DNA from: Microbacterium pullorum
GTDB lineage: Bacteria; Actinomycetota; Actinomycetes; Actinomycetales; Microbacteriaceae
Length of the DNA stretch: 64,000 nt
Reading direction: 5' to 3'
Assembly: GCF_014836535.1 (NCBI RefSeq)
Contig: NZ_JACSQP010000001.1
Span: 126,849 to 190,848, forward strand
Shown here in pieces: positions 9,873 to 18,541 of this stretch (its first letter is position 1; the number at the start of each line of letters is the position of its first letter). A program made the translations under genes and the position numbers. Below the pieces are notes generated by a model. The model had not been told where the DNA came from and ran no database searches. It saw nothing but the letters and a program-made list of their open reading frames with translations.

Positions 9873-11072
9873 TCAGGCGAAGAGGGACTGCAGGCGCTGC
9901 ACGCCCTCGAGCAGCTGCTCGTCGCCGAGCGCGTACGACAGGCGCAGGTAGCCCGACGGCCCGAACGCCTCGCCGGGGACGACGGCCACCTCGGCGCGCT
10001 CGAGGATGAAGTCGGCCAGCTCCAACGAGGTCGTCGGGGTGACGCCGTCCCACGTGCGACCGAGCAGCCCCGTGACGTCGGGGTAGACGTAGAACGCGCC
10101 GAGTGGGTTGGGCACCGTGACGCCGTCGATCTTCGACAGCTCCTCGACGATCAGCCGGCGACGGCGGTCGAATGCCTGTCGCATCTGCTCGACCTCGTCC
10201 TGCGGCCCGGTGAGGGCGGCCAGGGCTGCGCGCTGCGCGATGTTGTTGACGTTGGAGCTCAGGTGCGACTGCAGGTTGCCCGCCAGCTTGACGGCGTCGG
10301 CGGGGCCGACCATCCAGCCCACGCGCCATCCGGTCATCGCGTAGGTCTTCGCGACGCCGTTGAGCAGCAGCGTCTGACCGGCCAGCTGCGGCACGGCCTC
10401 GACGATCGAGACGGCGCGTGCGCCGTCGTAGACGAGGTTCTGGTAGATCTCGTCGGTGATCACCCAGATGCCGTGCTCGAGCGCCCACTCGCCGATCGCC
10501 GCGGTCTCCTCGGGGGTGTAGACGGCGCCCGTGGGGTTCGAGGGCGACACGAACACCAGTGCCGTGGTCTTGTCGGTGCGGGCGGCCTCAAGCTGCTCGA
10601 CGGTGACCTTGTAGTCCTGTTCGGCGCCGGCGAAGACCTCGACGGGGGAGCCGTCGGCCAGCGCGATCGCCTCGGGGTACGTCGTCCAGTAGGGCGCCGG
10701 CAGCAGCACCTCGTCGCCGGGGTTCACGACCGTCTGGAACGCCTGGTACACCGCCTGCTTGCCGCCGTTGGTGACGACGACCTGCGCCGGGGACACCTCC
10801 AGCCCGGAGTCGCGGAGCGTCTTGGCCGCGATCGCCTCGCGCAGCACCGGCAGTCCCACCGCGGGGGTGTAGCGGAAGTTCGCCGGGTCGCGCAGCGCCT
10901 CCGCCGCGGCATCCACGATGAACTGCGGCGTCGCGAAGTCGGGCTCGCCGGCGGCGTAGGAGATGACAGGGCGGCCGGCCGCCTGCAGCGACTTCGCCTT
11001 GGCATCCACCTTGAGGGTCGCGGACTCGGCGATGGCGGACAGCTTGCGGGACAGGGGAGCGCGTTCGGTCAC
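9873..11072 (-). CDS. Class I pyridoxal-phosphate aminotransferase (aspartate aminotransferase type)
   Basis: A 399-residue fold-type I aminotransferase interconverting amino and 2-oxo acids, probably Asp/2-oxoglutarate. PLP Lys is K242 ([15 protein letters not shown]); N179 of SPSNPTG and D207/Y210 of TDEIY are the usual cofactor contacts. The GTG start is supported by TACGAT (11080-11085) 7 nt upstream, a leaderless layout. In many actinobacteria this gene stands just before tRNA-Trp-secE; here about 18 kb of other genes intervene. Confidence 0.9.
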   Translation of the reverse strand: MTERAPLSRKLSAIAESATLKVDAKAKSLQAAGRPVISYAAGEPDFATPQFIVDAAAEALRDPANFRYTPAVGLPVLREAIAAKTLRDSGLEVSPAQVVVTNGGKQAVYQAFQTVVNPGDEVLLPAPYWTTYPEAIALADGSPVEVFAGAEQDYKVTVEQLEAARTDKTTALVFVSPSNPTGAVYTPEETAAIGEWALEHGIWVITDEIYQNLVYDGARAVSIVEAVPQLAGQTLLLNGVAKTYAMTGWRVGWMVGPADAVKLAGNLQSHLSSNVNNIAQRAALAALTGPQDEVEQMRQAFDRRRRLIVEELSKIDGVTVPNPLGAFYVYPDVTGLLGRTWDGVTPTTSLELADFILERAEVAVVPGEAFGPSGYLRLSYALGDEQLLEGVQRLQSLFA

Positions 11073-11172
11073 GGTTGAAATCGTAGTGCGCGAGCGTGGT
11101 TCGCGCCGGGTCGCCCCGGTTCACGGGTAACTGTGCGTAGGGAAAGCGTCGCCGAAGCCGCATGCTGTATCA

Positions 11173-12087
11173 ATGGACACCGATGCCGTGCGCGTGGAGC
11201 ACCTTCGCAAGATCTACGGCGACACCCCCGTGGTCGACGACGTGAGCTTCACCATCGCGCGCGGTGAGACCTTCGCCCTGCTGGGCCCCAACGGGGCGGG
11301 CAAATCGACGACGGTCGAGATCCTCGAGGGCTACCGGCGCCGCAGCGGTGGGTCGGTGAGCGTGCTGGGGTTCGACCCCGGCACGGCCGGGCTCGCCTGG
11401 AAGGCGCGCATCGGCATCGTGCTGCAGTCGGCCGGCCAAGGCGGCCTCTACACGGTGCGCGAGCAGCTGCGCCAGTTCGCGGCGTACTACCCGCGGCCGC
11501 GCGACGTCGAAGAGGTCATCGCGGCAGTGGGTCTGGAAGCCCAGGCGGGCACCCGCATCTCGCAGCTCTCCGGAGGTCAGCAGCGACGTGTCGACGTGGC
11601 GCTGGGCATCGTCGGACGCCCCGAACTGCTGTTCCTCGACGAACCCACCACCGGCTTCGACCCGCAGGCGCGGCGGGAGTTCTGGCAACTGATCCGCGGG
11701 CTGCAGGAGGAGGGGACGACGATTCTGCTGACGACCCACTACCTCGACGAGGCTGCGCAGCTGGCTGATCGCGTGGCCGTCATCACCCACGGCCGGCTGC
11801 GCGCGATCGGCCCGGTCGCCGGGTTCGGCGGCGAGCAGGCCCGCACCCCGCGGGTCACATGGCGCGAGGGTGGCGTGCTGCGCGAGGCGCGCACCACCCG
11901 GCCGTGGGAGTTCACCGCTGCCCTGGCCGAACGACTCGGCGGCGAGCCCGAGGCGCTGGAGATCCGACGCCCGGCGCTGGAGGAGATCTACCTCGAGATG
12001 GTCGACGAGCACGATGCGGCGGCGGCGCAGGAGGCCGCAGACGACGATGCCCCGCAGACACCCGCGACCGAGGGGGCCGGCCGTTGA
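11173..12087 (+). CDS. ABC exporter ATP-binding subunit (DrrA-like)
   Basis: 304-residue nucleotide-binding protein: Walker A GPNGAGKST near residues 38-46, signature LSGGQQRR, Walker B LLFLDEP, H-loop LLTTHYLDEA. The C-terminal extension of about 90 residues matches drug- or lipid-exporter ATPases of the DrrA/CcmA class. The partner permease overlaps its stop by 3 nt (TTGA). Substrate unknown. Confidence 0.88.
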   Translation: MDTDAVRVEHLRKIYGDTPVVDDVSFTIARGETFALLGPNGAGKSTTVEILEGYRRRSGGSVSVLGFDPGTAGLAWKARIGIVLQSAGQGGLYTVREQLRQFAAYYPRPRDVEEVIAAVGLEAQAGTRISQLSGGQQRRVDVALGIVGRPELLFLDEPTTGFDPQARREFWQLIRGLQEEGTTILLTTHYLDEAAQLADRVAVITHGRLRAIGPVAGFGGEQARTPRVTWREGGVLREARTTRPWEFTAALAERLGGEPEALEIRRPALEEIYLEMVDEHDAAAAQEAADDDAPQTPATEGAGR

Positions 12088-12893
12088 GCGTGCTCGCGCT
12101 CGGCGCCCACCGTGCCGCCTACGAGGTTCGCGGCTACTTCCGTGCCGGGGACACCCTGTTCTTCACATTCCTGTTCCCGGTTTTCATGCTCGCGCTGTTC
12201 AGCACGATCTTCCAGGAGGAGGGCGGCATCGCCGGTGGCCCCGGCGTGCCCGAGCTGTCGGCCGCCGAACTGTACCTGCCGGCCATGCTCGCGGCGGGCC
12301 TGTTGCTGTCGGGGTTCCAGAACCTCGCCGTCGACATCGCGATGGAACGCTCCGACGGCACACTGAAGCGGCTCGGCGGCACACCGCTGTCGCCGGTGAG
12401 CTACTTCACCGGCAAGATCGCGCAGGTGCTCACCACCGGCATCCTGCAGGCGTTCATCCTCATCGTCGTGGCGGCTGTGGTGTTCGATGTGTCGCTGCCG
12501 ACGGATGCCGACTCGTGGATCACCTTCACGTGGGTGTTCTTCCTGGGGCTCATCGCGTCGGCGCTGCTGGGCATCGCGGTCTCCGCGCTGCCGCGGTCGG
12601 GGCGCAGCGCCACGGCGGTGGTCGTGCCCATCGCGCTCGTGCTGCAGTTCGTCTCGGGCGTGTACATCTTCTTCTGGCAGCTGCCGGACTGGCTGCAGTA
12701 CGTCGCCAGCGCCTTCCCGCTCGTGTGGATGGCGCGCGGGATGCGCGCGGCGTTCCTCCCCGCCGAGTACGCGACCCTCGAACCCGGCGACGGGTGGGAG
12801 CTGGGCTGGGTGGCGCTGGCCCTCGGTATCTGGCTGCTCGTGGGCCTCATCCTCAGCCGCGCCACCTTCCGCTGGATCCGTCGCGACGCCTGA
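12084..12893 (+). CDS. ABC-2 type permease
   Basis: A 269-residue membrane protein with six predicted helices, a typical ABC-2/DrrB fold (FTFLFPVFMLALFST at the first helix, VSYFTGKIAQVLTTGILQAF in the centre). The TTG at 12084 is chosen because AGGGGG stands 8 nt before it and it overlaps the ATPase stop; GTG 12090 is the alternative. It works with the upstream ATPase. Confidence 0.85.
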   Translation: MSVLALGAHRAAYEVRGYFRAGDTLFFTFLFPVFMLALFSTIFQEEGGIAGGPGVPELSAAELYLPAMLAAGLLLSGFQNLAVDIAMERSDGTLKRLGGTPLSPVSYFTGKIAQVLTTGILQAFILIVVAAVVFDVSLPTDADSWITFTWVFFLGLIASALLGIAVSALPRSGRSATAVVVPIALVLQFVSGVYIFFWQLPDWLQYVASAFPLVWMARGMRAAFLPAEYATLEPGDGWELGWVALALGIWLLVGLILSRATFRWIRRDA

Positions 12894-12916
12894 GTACACG
12901 CCCGCACGCCCGGGGC

Positions 12917-12943
12917 GGGCGGGGCCACGCGTCGGCCCCGCCC
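12917..12943. terminator. Terminator between convergent ABC permease and YCII genes
   Basis: A perfect 10-bp stem, GGGCGGGGCC (12917-12926) with GGCCCCGCCC (12934-12943), 7-nt loop, placed between two convergent stops. Confidence 0.7.
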
Positions 12944-12954
12944 TTCCCGGGCGA

Positions 12955-13290
12955 CTACAGATCCAGCGGCCAGGCCGGATGCAGCTGGATGACGCCCGCG
13001 GTGGCCATCGGATGCCGCGACGCGAGCTCGACGGCTTCGTCGAGGGTGTCGCATTCGAGCACGTCGAACCCGCCGATCAGCTCGTACGCCTCGGCGAAGG
13101 GACCGTCGCTGACGATCACCTCGCGACGGCGCCGCCGCACGGTCGTGGCCTCAGCGGCGGGACGCAGTCGGTCGCCCGTCACCGCCCGCCCGGTGCCGTA
13201 CGCCTCCTCGACCCACTGCTCTATCGGAACCGGCGTCTCCTCGGGCGCCTCAAGATCAGGATCGGTGAGTATCAGCATGAGATATCGCAT
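12955..13290 (-). CDS. YCII/DGPF-domain protein
   Basis: A 111-residue dimeric alpha-beta barrel protein of the YCII-related family. It shows the opening MRYLMLILTD, the DGPFAEAYE motif and a C-terminal GVIQLHPAW. In actinobacteria such genes often accompany ECF sigma factors, but none is adjacent here. GAAAGGCAG precedes the ATG. Function unknown. Confidence 0.8.
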   Translation of the reverse strand: MRYLMLILTDPDLEAPEETPVPIEQWVEEAYGTGRAVTGDRLRPAAEATTVRRRRREVIVSDGPFAEAYELIGGFDVLECDTLDEAVELASRHPMATAGVIQLHPAWPLDL

Positions 13291-13382
13291 CGCACTGCCT
13301 TTCGTTTGTGAGTGACGCTACGACATGGCGTCGCACCGGCGGCAGTGCGGATCGACATTCTGCTCCGGATTCGTCGCGCGAC

Positions 13383-13425
13383 GCGGCGGATGCCCCGGAC
13401 CGGTGTGGTCCGAGGCATCCGCCGC
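13383..13425. terminator. Terminator downstream of aceA
   Basis: A long hairpin just past the aceA stop: outer 12-bp stem (13383-13394 with 13414-13425) and inner 6-bp stem CGGACC/GGTCCG with a GGTGT loop. The outer stem is built from an inverted GGATGCC/GGCATCC pair. Confidence 0.75.
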
Positions 13426-13439
13426 GATGGTCCGGACGC

Positions 13440-15035
13440 TCAGCCGAACTGGTTCATCGTGTTGTGCTGGCCGCCGGCCTTGAGCGCCGCGGCGCCGGCG
13501 AAGTACTCCTTGTGGTTGTCGCCGATGTCGCTCCCCGCCATGTTCTGGTGCTTGACCGTCGCGATGCCCTCGCGGATCTCGCGGCGCTGCACGCCCCGCA
13601 CGTAGGCGAGCATGCCCTCGTCGCCGAAGTAGCCCTTGGCGAGGTCGTCGGTCGACAGCGCAGCCGTGTGGTAGGTCGGCAGCGTGATGAGGTGGTGGAA
13701 GATGCCGGCCCGGGCGGAGCCGTCGCGCTGGAATGTGCGGATCTTCTCGTCGGCCAGCCGGCCGAGCTCGGTGTCGTCGTAGGCGACGTTCATCAGGTCG
13801 CCGCGGTCGTAGGCGGAGACGTCCTCGCCCTGTTCGGCGAGCTGGTCGTAGGCCTGCTGGCGGAAGCTGAGCGTCCAGTTGAACGACGGGCTGTTGTTGT
13901 AGACGAGCTTCGCGTCGGGGATCTCCTCGCGGATCGCGTCGACCATGGCGGCGATCTGCTCGACGTGGGGCTTCTCCGTCTCGATCCACAGCAGGTCGGC
14001 GCCGTTGCGCAGCGACGTGATGCAGTCCAGCACCACCCGCTCTTCGCCGGTGCCCGGACGGAACTGGTAGAGGTTGCTCGGCAGGCGCTTGGGGCGCAGC
14101 AGCGCGCCGTCGCGCTTGATGACGACATCCCCGTTGCCGAGGTCCGCTTCGGAGACCTCGTCCACGTCGAGGAACGAGTTGTACTGGTCGCCGAGATCGC
14201 CCGGCTCGGCGGTGACGGCGAGCTTCTGCGTGAGGCCGGCCCCGAGCGAGTCGGTGCGGGCGACGATGATGCCGTTGTCGATGCCGAGCTCGAGGAAGGC
14301 GTACCGCACCGCGGTGAGCTTGGCGATGAAGTCCTCGTGGGGGACGGTGACCTTGCCGTCCTGGTGGCCGCACTGCTTCTCGTCCGACACCTGGTTCTCG
14401 ATCTGGATGGCGCAGGCGCCGGCCTCGATCATCTTCTTGGCCAGCAGGTAGGTGGCCTCGGGGTTGCCGAAGCCGGCGTCGATGTCGGCGATGATCGGCA
14501 CGACGTGGGTCTCGTACGCGTCGATCTGCGCCTGCACGAACTCGGCTGCCGTCTCGTCGCCGGCGCTGCGTGCCCGGTCGAGCTGGGTGAACAGCAGATC
14601 GAGCTCGCGGGCGTCAGCCTGGCGGAGGAACGTGTAGAGCTCCTCGATGAGGGCCGGGACGGACGTCTTCTCATGCATCGACTGGTCGGGGAGGGGCCCG
14701 AACTCCGAGCGGAGCGCGGCGACCATCCACCCCGAGAGGTAGAGATAGCGCTTGTTCGTGGTCTTCAGATGCTTCTTGATCGAGATGAGCTTCTGCTGGC
14801 CGATGAAGCCGTGCCAGACGCCGAGCGACTGCGTGTAGACCGACGAGTCCTGGTCGTACTCGGCCATGTCGCGCCGCATGATGTCGGCGGTGTACTGCGC
14901 GATCTCGAGTCCGGTCTTGAAGCGGTTCTGCGCCCGCATGCGGGCGACGGACTCGGGGTCGATGGCATCCCATGAGGAGCCGTGCTGCGTCTTGAGCGCC
15001 TGGATGGCGTCGATGTCGTTCTGGTAGGTGGTCAT
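13440..15035 (-). CDS. aceA: Isocitrate lyase
   Basis: First enzyme of the glyoxylate bypass, cleaving isocitrate to succinate and glyoxylate. 531 residues, the longer bacterial class. The catalytic loop is KQCGH with C222; IADIDAGFGNPEATY and WIETEKPHVEQ are conserved substrate and Mg regions. The ATG has GGAAGAG at a normal distance. It lies 32 nt after aceB on the same strand, so aceB-aceA is probably one acetate-induced operon under RamB, encoded divergently. Confidence 0.97.
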   Translation of the reverse strand: MTTYQNDIDAIQALKTQHGSSWDAIDPESVARMRAQNRFKTGLEIAQYTADIMRRDMAEYDQDSSVYTQSLGVWHGFIGQQKLISIKKHLKTTNKRYLYLSGWMVAALRSEFGPLPDQSMHEKTSVPALIEELYTFLRQADARELDLLFTQLDRARSAGDETAAEFVQAQIDAYETHVVPIIADIDAGFGNPEATYLLAKKMIEAGACAIQIENQVSDEKQCGHQDGKVTVPHEDFIAKLTAVRYAFLELGIDNGIIVARTDSLGAGLTQKLAVTAEPGDLGDQYNSFLDVDEVSEADLGNGDVVIKRDGALLRPKRLPSNLYQFRPGTGEERVVLDCITSLRNGADLLWIETEKPHVEQIAAMVDAIREEIPDAKLVYNNSPSFNWTLSFRQQAYDQLAEQGEDVSAYDRGDLMNVAYDDTELGRLADEKIRTFQRDGSARAGIFHHLITLPTYHTAALSTDDLAKGYFGDEGMLAYVRGVQRREIREGIATVKHQNMAGSDIGDNHKEYFAGAAALKAGGQHNTMNQFG

Positions 15036-15067
15036 TTCTCTTCCCTTCATCGGGCGGACGGTGGGCG

Positions 15068-16732
15068 CTACTCGGACTCGACGAGGAAGCGCGAGTAGGC
15101 GGGGAGGGTGAGGAAGGCGGGGAAGTCCTGGCCGAGGGCGACCTCGCGGAAGACCTCCGCGGCATCGTCGAACCGATCGCCATCCCGGCGCTCGGCCTCG
15201 CCCAGCACCTCGGCGATGAGTCCCTCGATGTAGTCGCGGGTGATGCGGTCGCCCTCGGCGGTGGACAGGTCCTGGTGGATCCACTGCCACACCTGCGAGC
15301 GGGAGATCTCCGCCGTCGCGGCATCCTCCATCAGGTTGTCGATCGCGACCGCGCCCTGGCCACGGAGCCACGCCTCGATGTAGCGGATCGCGACCGAGAC
15401 GTTGCCGCGCACACCGCGGGCGGTGATGGGGCGCCCGATGCGCACGTCGATCAGATCCGCCGCCGAGACGTTCACCTCGGGGCGCTGCCGGTGAAGCTGG
15501 TTGGGCCGGTCGCCCAACACGGCATCGAACTCGGCCTTCGCGGTCGGGATGAGGTCGGGGTGGGCGACCCAGGTGCCGTCGAAGCCGTCGCCGGCCTCGC
15601 GCTTCTTGTCGGCGGCGACCTTCTCGAACGCGAGCCGGGTCACCTCGGGGTCGCGGCGGTTGGGGATGAATGCGCTCATGCCGCCGATCGCGAAGGCGCC
15701 GCGGCGGTGGCATGTCGCAACGAGCAGCTCGGTGTAGGCCCGCATGAACGGCACCGTCATCGTCACCTCGCTGCGGTCGGGCAGCACGAACCGTGCGCCG
15801 CGGCCGCGGTAGTTCTTGATGATCGAGAAGATGTAGTCCCAGCGCCCGGCGTTCAGGCCCGCGCAGTGGTCGCGCAGCTCGAAGAGGATCTCCTCCATCT
15901 CGAACGCCGCCGGCAGCGTCTCGATGAGCACGGTCGCGCGGATCGTGCCGTGCGGGATGTCGATGTACTTCTCACTGAAGCTGAACACGTCGTCCCACAG
16001 CTTTGCCTCCTCGCTCGATTCGAGCTTGGCGATGTAGAAGTAGGGCCCACGACCGTTGGCGATGAGCTCGGCGGCGTTGTGGAAGAAGTAGAGGCCGAAG
16101 TCGACGAGCGAGCCGGATGCCGCCATCTCACGGCCGAACCGGTCGGTGAAGCGGAGGTGGTGCTCGGTGAGGTGCCAGCCGCGCGGGCGCATCACGATCG
16201 TGGGGGTCTGTGCGGCGGTGACCTCGTAGCGCTTGCCCTCGGGGCTCGTGAACGACAGGTCGCCGCGGATCGCGTCGCGCAGGCTCAGCTGCCCCTCGAT
16301 GACGTTCTTCCAGGTGGGGCTGGTCGCGTCCTCCTGGTCGGCCAGCCAGACCTTGGCGCCGGAGTTGAGCGCGTTGATCGTCATCTTGGGGTCTGTGGGT
16401 CCGGTGATCTCCACGCGGCGATCCTCGAGGCCCGGACCCGCGCCGGCGACCTGCCACGACTCGTCCTCGCGGATGTGCCGGGTGTCGTCGCGGAAGTTCG
16501 GGTCGTGACCGTTGCCGATCTCGAAACGGCGACGCAGGCGGTCGGCGAGCCGGTCGTGCCGCCGCGCGCCGAAGCGGTGGTGCAGCGCGATGAGGAACGC
16601 AAGGGCATCGGGAGTGAGGATCTCGTCGTACCGGGCGCCGAGGCGGCCGGTGATCTCGATCGTGGGCGCAGCGGTCGGGGTGGCGATGGCGCCGGTGTGG
16701 GTGCGCATGGGGGTGGCGGTTGCAGGTGACAT
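15068..16732 (-). CDS. aceB: Malate synthase A
   Basis: Second enzyme of the glyoxylate bypass, condensing glyoxylate with acetyl-CoA. 554 residues, class A size. Family motifs: LADQEDATSPTW, MRPRGWHLTEHH, IETLPAAFEMEEILFELRDH (Mg-binding Glu and Asp) and GTWVAHPDL. A leader of about 200 bp separates it from the divergent ramB gene and must hold its promoter. Confidence 0.97.
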   Translation of the reverse strand: MSPATATPMRTHTGAIATPTAAPTIEITGRLGARYDEILTPDALAFLIALHHRFGARRHDRLADRLRRRFEIGNGHDPNFRDDTRHIREDESWQVAGAGPGLEDRRVEITGPTDPKMTINALNSGAKVWLADQEDATSPTWKNVIEGQLSLRDAIRGDLSFTSPEGKRYEVTAAQTPTIVMRPRGWHLTEHHLRFTDRFGREMAASGSLVDFGLYFFHNAAELIANGRGPYFYIAKLESSEEAKLWDDVFSFSEKYIDIPHGTIRATVLIETLPAAFEMEEILFELRDHCAGLNAGRWDYIFSIIKNYRGRGARFVLPDRSEVTMTVPFMRAYTELLVATCHRRGAFAIGGMSAFIPNRRDPEVTRLAFEKVAADKKREAGDGFDGTWVAHPDLIPTAKAEFDAVLGDRPNQLHRQRPEVNVSAADLIDVRIGRPITARGVRGNVSVAIRYIEAWLRGQGAVAIDNLMEDAATAEISRSQVWQWIHQDLSTAEGDRITRDYIEGLIAEVLGEAERRDGDRFDDAAEVFREVALGQDFPAFLTLPAYSRFLVESE

Positions 16733-16939
16733 GTGCCTGTTCTCCTGTGGGCGAGTGCGGGTGGATGTTCCGGGACTGCTGCCCCCGGCGAGTGTGCCGG
16801 GCCGGGCAGTCCGTGATCCGCGGTTCGGATCCCTGGGTGGTGCGTCGTGTGTCCACTATCCGGTGAACTTCCCGGCCCCTCACGACCGAATCCGTTGTGA
16901 ACTTTCGAGATAGTTCTGCTTTCGTGACAGAATCGCGCC
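16733..16939. promoter_or_regulatory. Divergent aceB / ramB regulatory region
   Basis: 207 bp between divergent genes. CAGAAT (16928-16933) lies 6 nt before the ramB ATG, a leaderless promoter. Just upstream is a GAACT-N8-AGTTC inverted repeat (about 16899-16916), and GGTGAACTTCCC lies near 16861-16872. Both carry GAACTT, which resembles the AACTTTG core of RamB sites in Corynebacterium; binding here is inferred. Confidence 0.5.
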
Positions 16940-18418
16940 ATGACCATGCACCTCGAGGGCGCAACGACGAGCCTCGCGACAGACGATCATGAGGTGGACC
17001 CACTCACGATGGGCCGGCGGATCCGGCAGCTGCGCACCGCGCGGGGAATGACCCTCGACGAGCTGGCGACGGCGGTGGAGCGCGCCCCCAGCCAGTTGTC
17101 GATGATCGAGAACGGCCGGCGGGAGCCGAAGCTCACGCTGCTGCGCGCGATCGCGCGGGCCCTCGGCACGACCCTCGACGCGCTGCTGGAATCCGAGCCG
17201 CTGGACGAGCGCTCGACGCTGGAGATCCAGCTCGAGCGCGCCATGCAGGGGCAGACGTTCCAGGCGCTCGGCATCGCGCCGTTCCGCGTGGGCAAGACGG
17301 TGCCGACCGAGGCGCTGCGCGCGATGATGGCGCTGCAGGGCGAGATCGACCGCCTGCGCGACGAGCGCTCCGCCACGCCCGAGGAGGCCCGGCGGGCGAA
17401 CGTGGAGCTGCGGCGCCTCATGCGCACCCAGAACAACTACTTCCCCGACCTCGAGCAGCACGCCCGCGGCATCCTCGACACCGTCGGCCACCCCGGCGGA
17501 CCGCTCACGCAGCGCACGGCATCCGACATCGCCGCGCACCTGGGGTTCACGCTGCACTACGTGCCCGACCTGCCGCAGACGACCCGCAGCGTCGCCGACA
17601 TCAAGAACGGTCGGTTGTACCTGTCGAGCCGGGTGACGGCCAAGGCCGACCCCCGCACCGCCGTGCTGCAGGCGCTGTCGAGCCGCATCCTCGGGCATTC
17701 CGAGCCGCACAGCTATGCGGAGTTCCTGCGCCAGCGGGTGGAGACGAACTACCTCACCGGGGCCCTGCTGATCCCCGAGGCCCATGTCGTGCCGGCGCTG
17801 CGGGATGCCAAGGCTCGCCGTGCCCTGTCGATCGAGGACCTGCGCGACACGTACTCGGTGTCGTACGAGACCGCCGCGCACCGGTTCACCAACCTCGCCA
17901 CGATGCACCTGGACATCCCGGTGCACTTCCTCAAGGTGCACGAGTCGGGCACGATCACGAAGGCGTACGAGAACGACGACGTGAACTTCCCCACCGACGG
18001 CCTCGGGTCGATCGAGGGGCAGATGTGCTGCCGCAAGTGGACGAGCCGGGTGGTCTTCGACGTCGACGACCACTTCAACCCGTACTACCAGTACACCGAC
18101 ACCGGCAACGGCACCTACTGGTGCACGGCGCGGGTGGAGGGGTCCAGCGAAGGAGCGCACTCGGTGAGCGTGGGGGTGCGCTTCGACGACACCAGGTGGT
18201 TCCTCGGGCGTGACACCCCCAACCGTGGAGTGTCGAAGCACTCCGTCGAGGTGTGCTGCCGGCGGGCTCCTGCCGAACTGGAGTCGGCGTGGCGCGAGCA
18301 TTCGTGGCCGAACGTGCGCACGCCCCGGACGCTGCTGGCGACGCTCCCCACGGGGGCGTTCCCCGGTGTCGACTCGACCGAGGTGTACGAGTTCCTCCAG
18401 GCGCACGCCCCGCGCTGA
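16940..18418 (+). CDS. ramB: RamB-type regulator of acetate/glyoxylate metabolism
   Basis: A 492-residue transcription factor. Residues about 24-80 are an XRE-type helix-turn-helix (MGRRIRQLRTARGMTLDELA, SQLSMIENGRREP); the middle resembles an IrrE-like/DUF955 region, and the C-terminal third is the ScfR/DUF2083 cysteine-rich domain (GQMCCRKWTSRVVF, GTYWCTARVE, EVCCRRAP). In Corynebacterium glutamicum RamB represses aceA, aceB and pta-ack in the absence of acetate. Its position divergent to aceB-aceA supports the same job here. Confidence 0.9.
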   Translation: MTMHLEGATTSLATDDHEVDPLTMGRRIRQLRTARGMTLDELATAVERAPSQLSMIENGRREPKLTLLRAIARALGTTLDALLESEPLDERSTLEIQLERAMQGQTFQALGIAPFRVGKTVPTEALRAMMALQGEIDRLRDERSATPEEARRANVELRRLMRTQNNYFPDLEQHARGILDTVGHPGGPLTQRTASDIAAHLGFTLHYVPDLPQTTRSVADIKNGRLYLSSRVTAKADPRTAVLQALSSRILGHSEPHSYAEFLRQRVETNYLTGALLIPEAHVVPALRDAKARRALSIEDLRDTYSVSYETAAHRFTNLATMHLDIPVHFLKVHESGTITKAYENDDVNFPTDGLGSIEGQMCCRKWTSRVVFDVDDHFNPYYQYTDTGNGTYWCTARVEGSSEGAHSVSVGVRFDDTRWFLGRDTPNRGVSKHSVEVCCRRAPAELESAWREHSWPNVRTPRTLLATLPTGAFPGVDSTEVYEFLQAHAPR

Positions 18419-18448
18419 GCTCGGGCTCGCCGCCGCCGGGGCTGCTCC

Positions 18449-18500
18449 GGTGTCGCTTCCGCATAGTCACGGGGCGGCGGAAGCCGCGATTCGTGACACA
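18449..18500. repeat. Palindromic repeat family 3, copy C
   Basis: Starts 31 bp after the ramB stop. Shares GGTGTCGCTNCCGCANAGTCAC with copy A at 32143 and ends in GTGACAC followed by ACGAGCAGCGC, as in copy B. An inner stem GCTTCCGC/GCGGAAGC is special to this copy. It lies between two convergent gene ends and is followed by a G-rich tract. Confidence 0.65.
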
Positions 18501-18541
18501 CGAGCAGCGCGCGGAGTCGGGGGGGGGCGGGGGCGGACGGA

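Noticed and set aside
13308-14975. Plus-strand frame of 555 codons opposite aceA
   Set aside because: Antisense shadow of isocitrate lyase; no recognisable domain.
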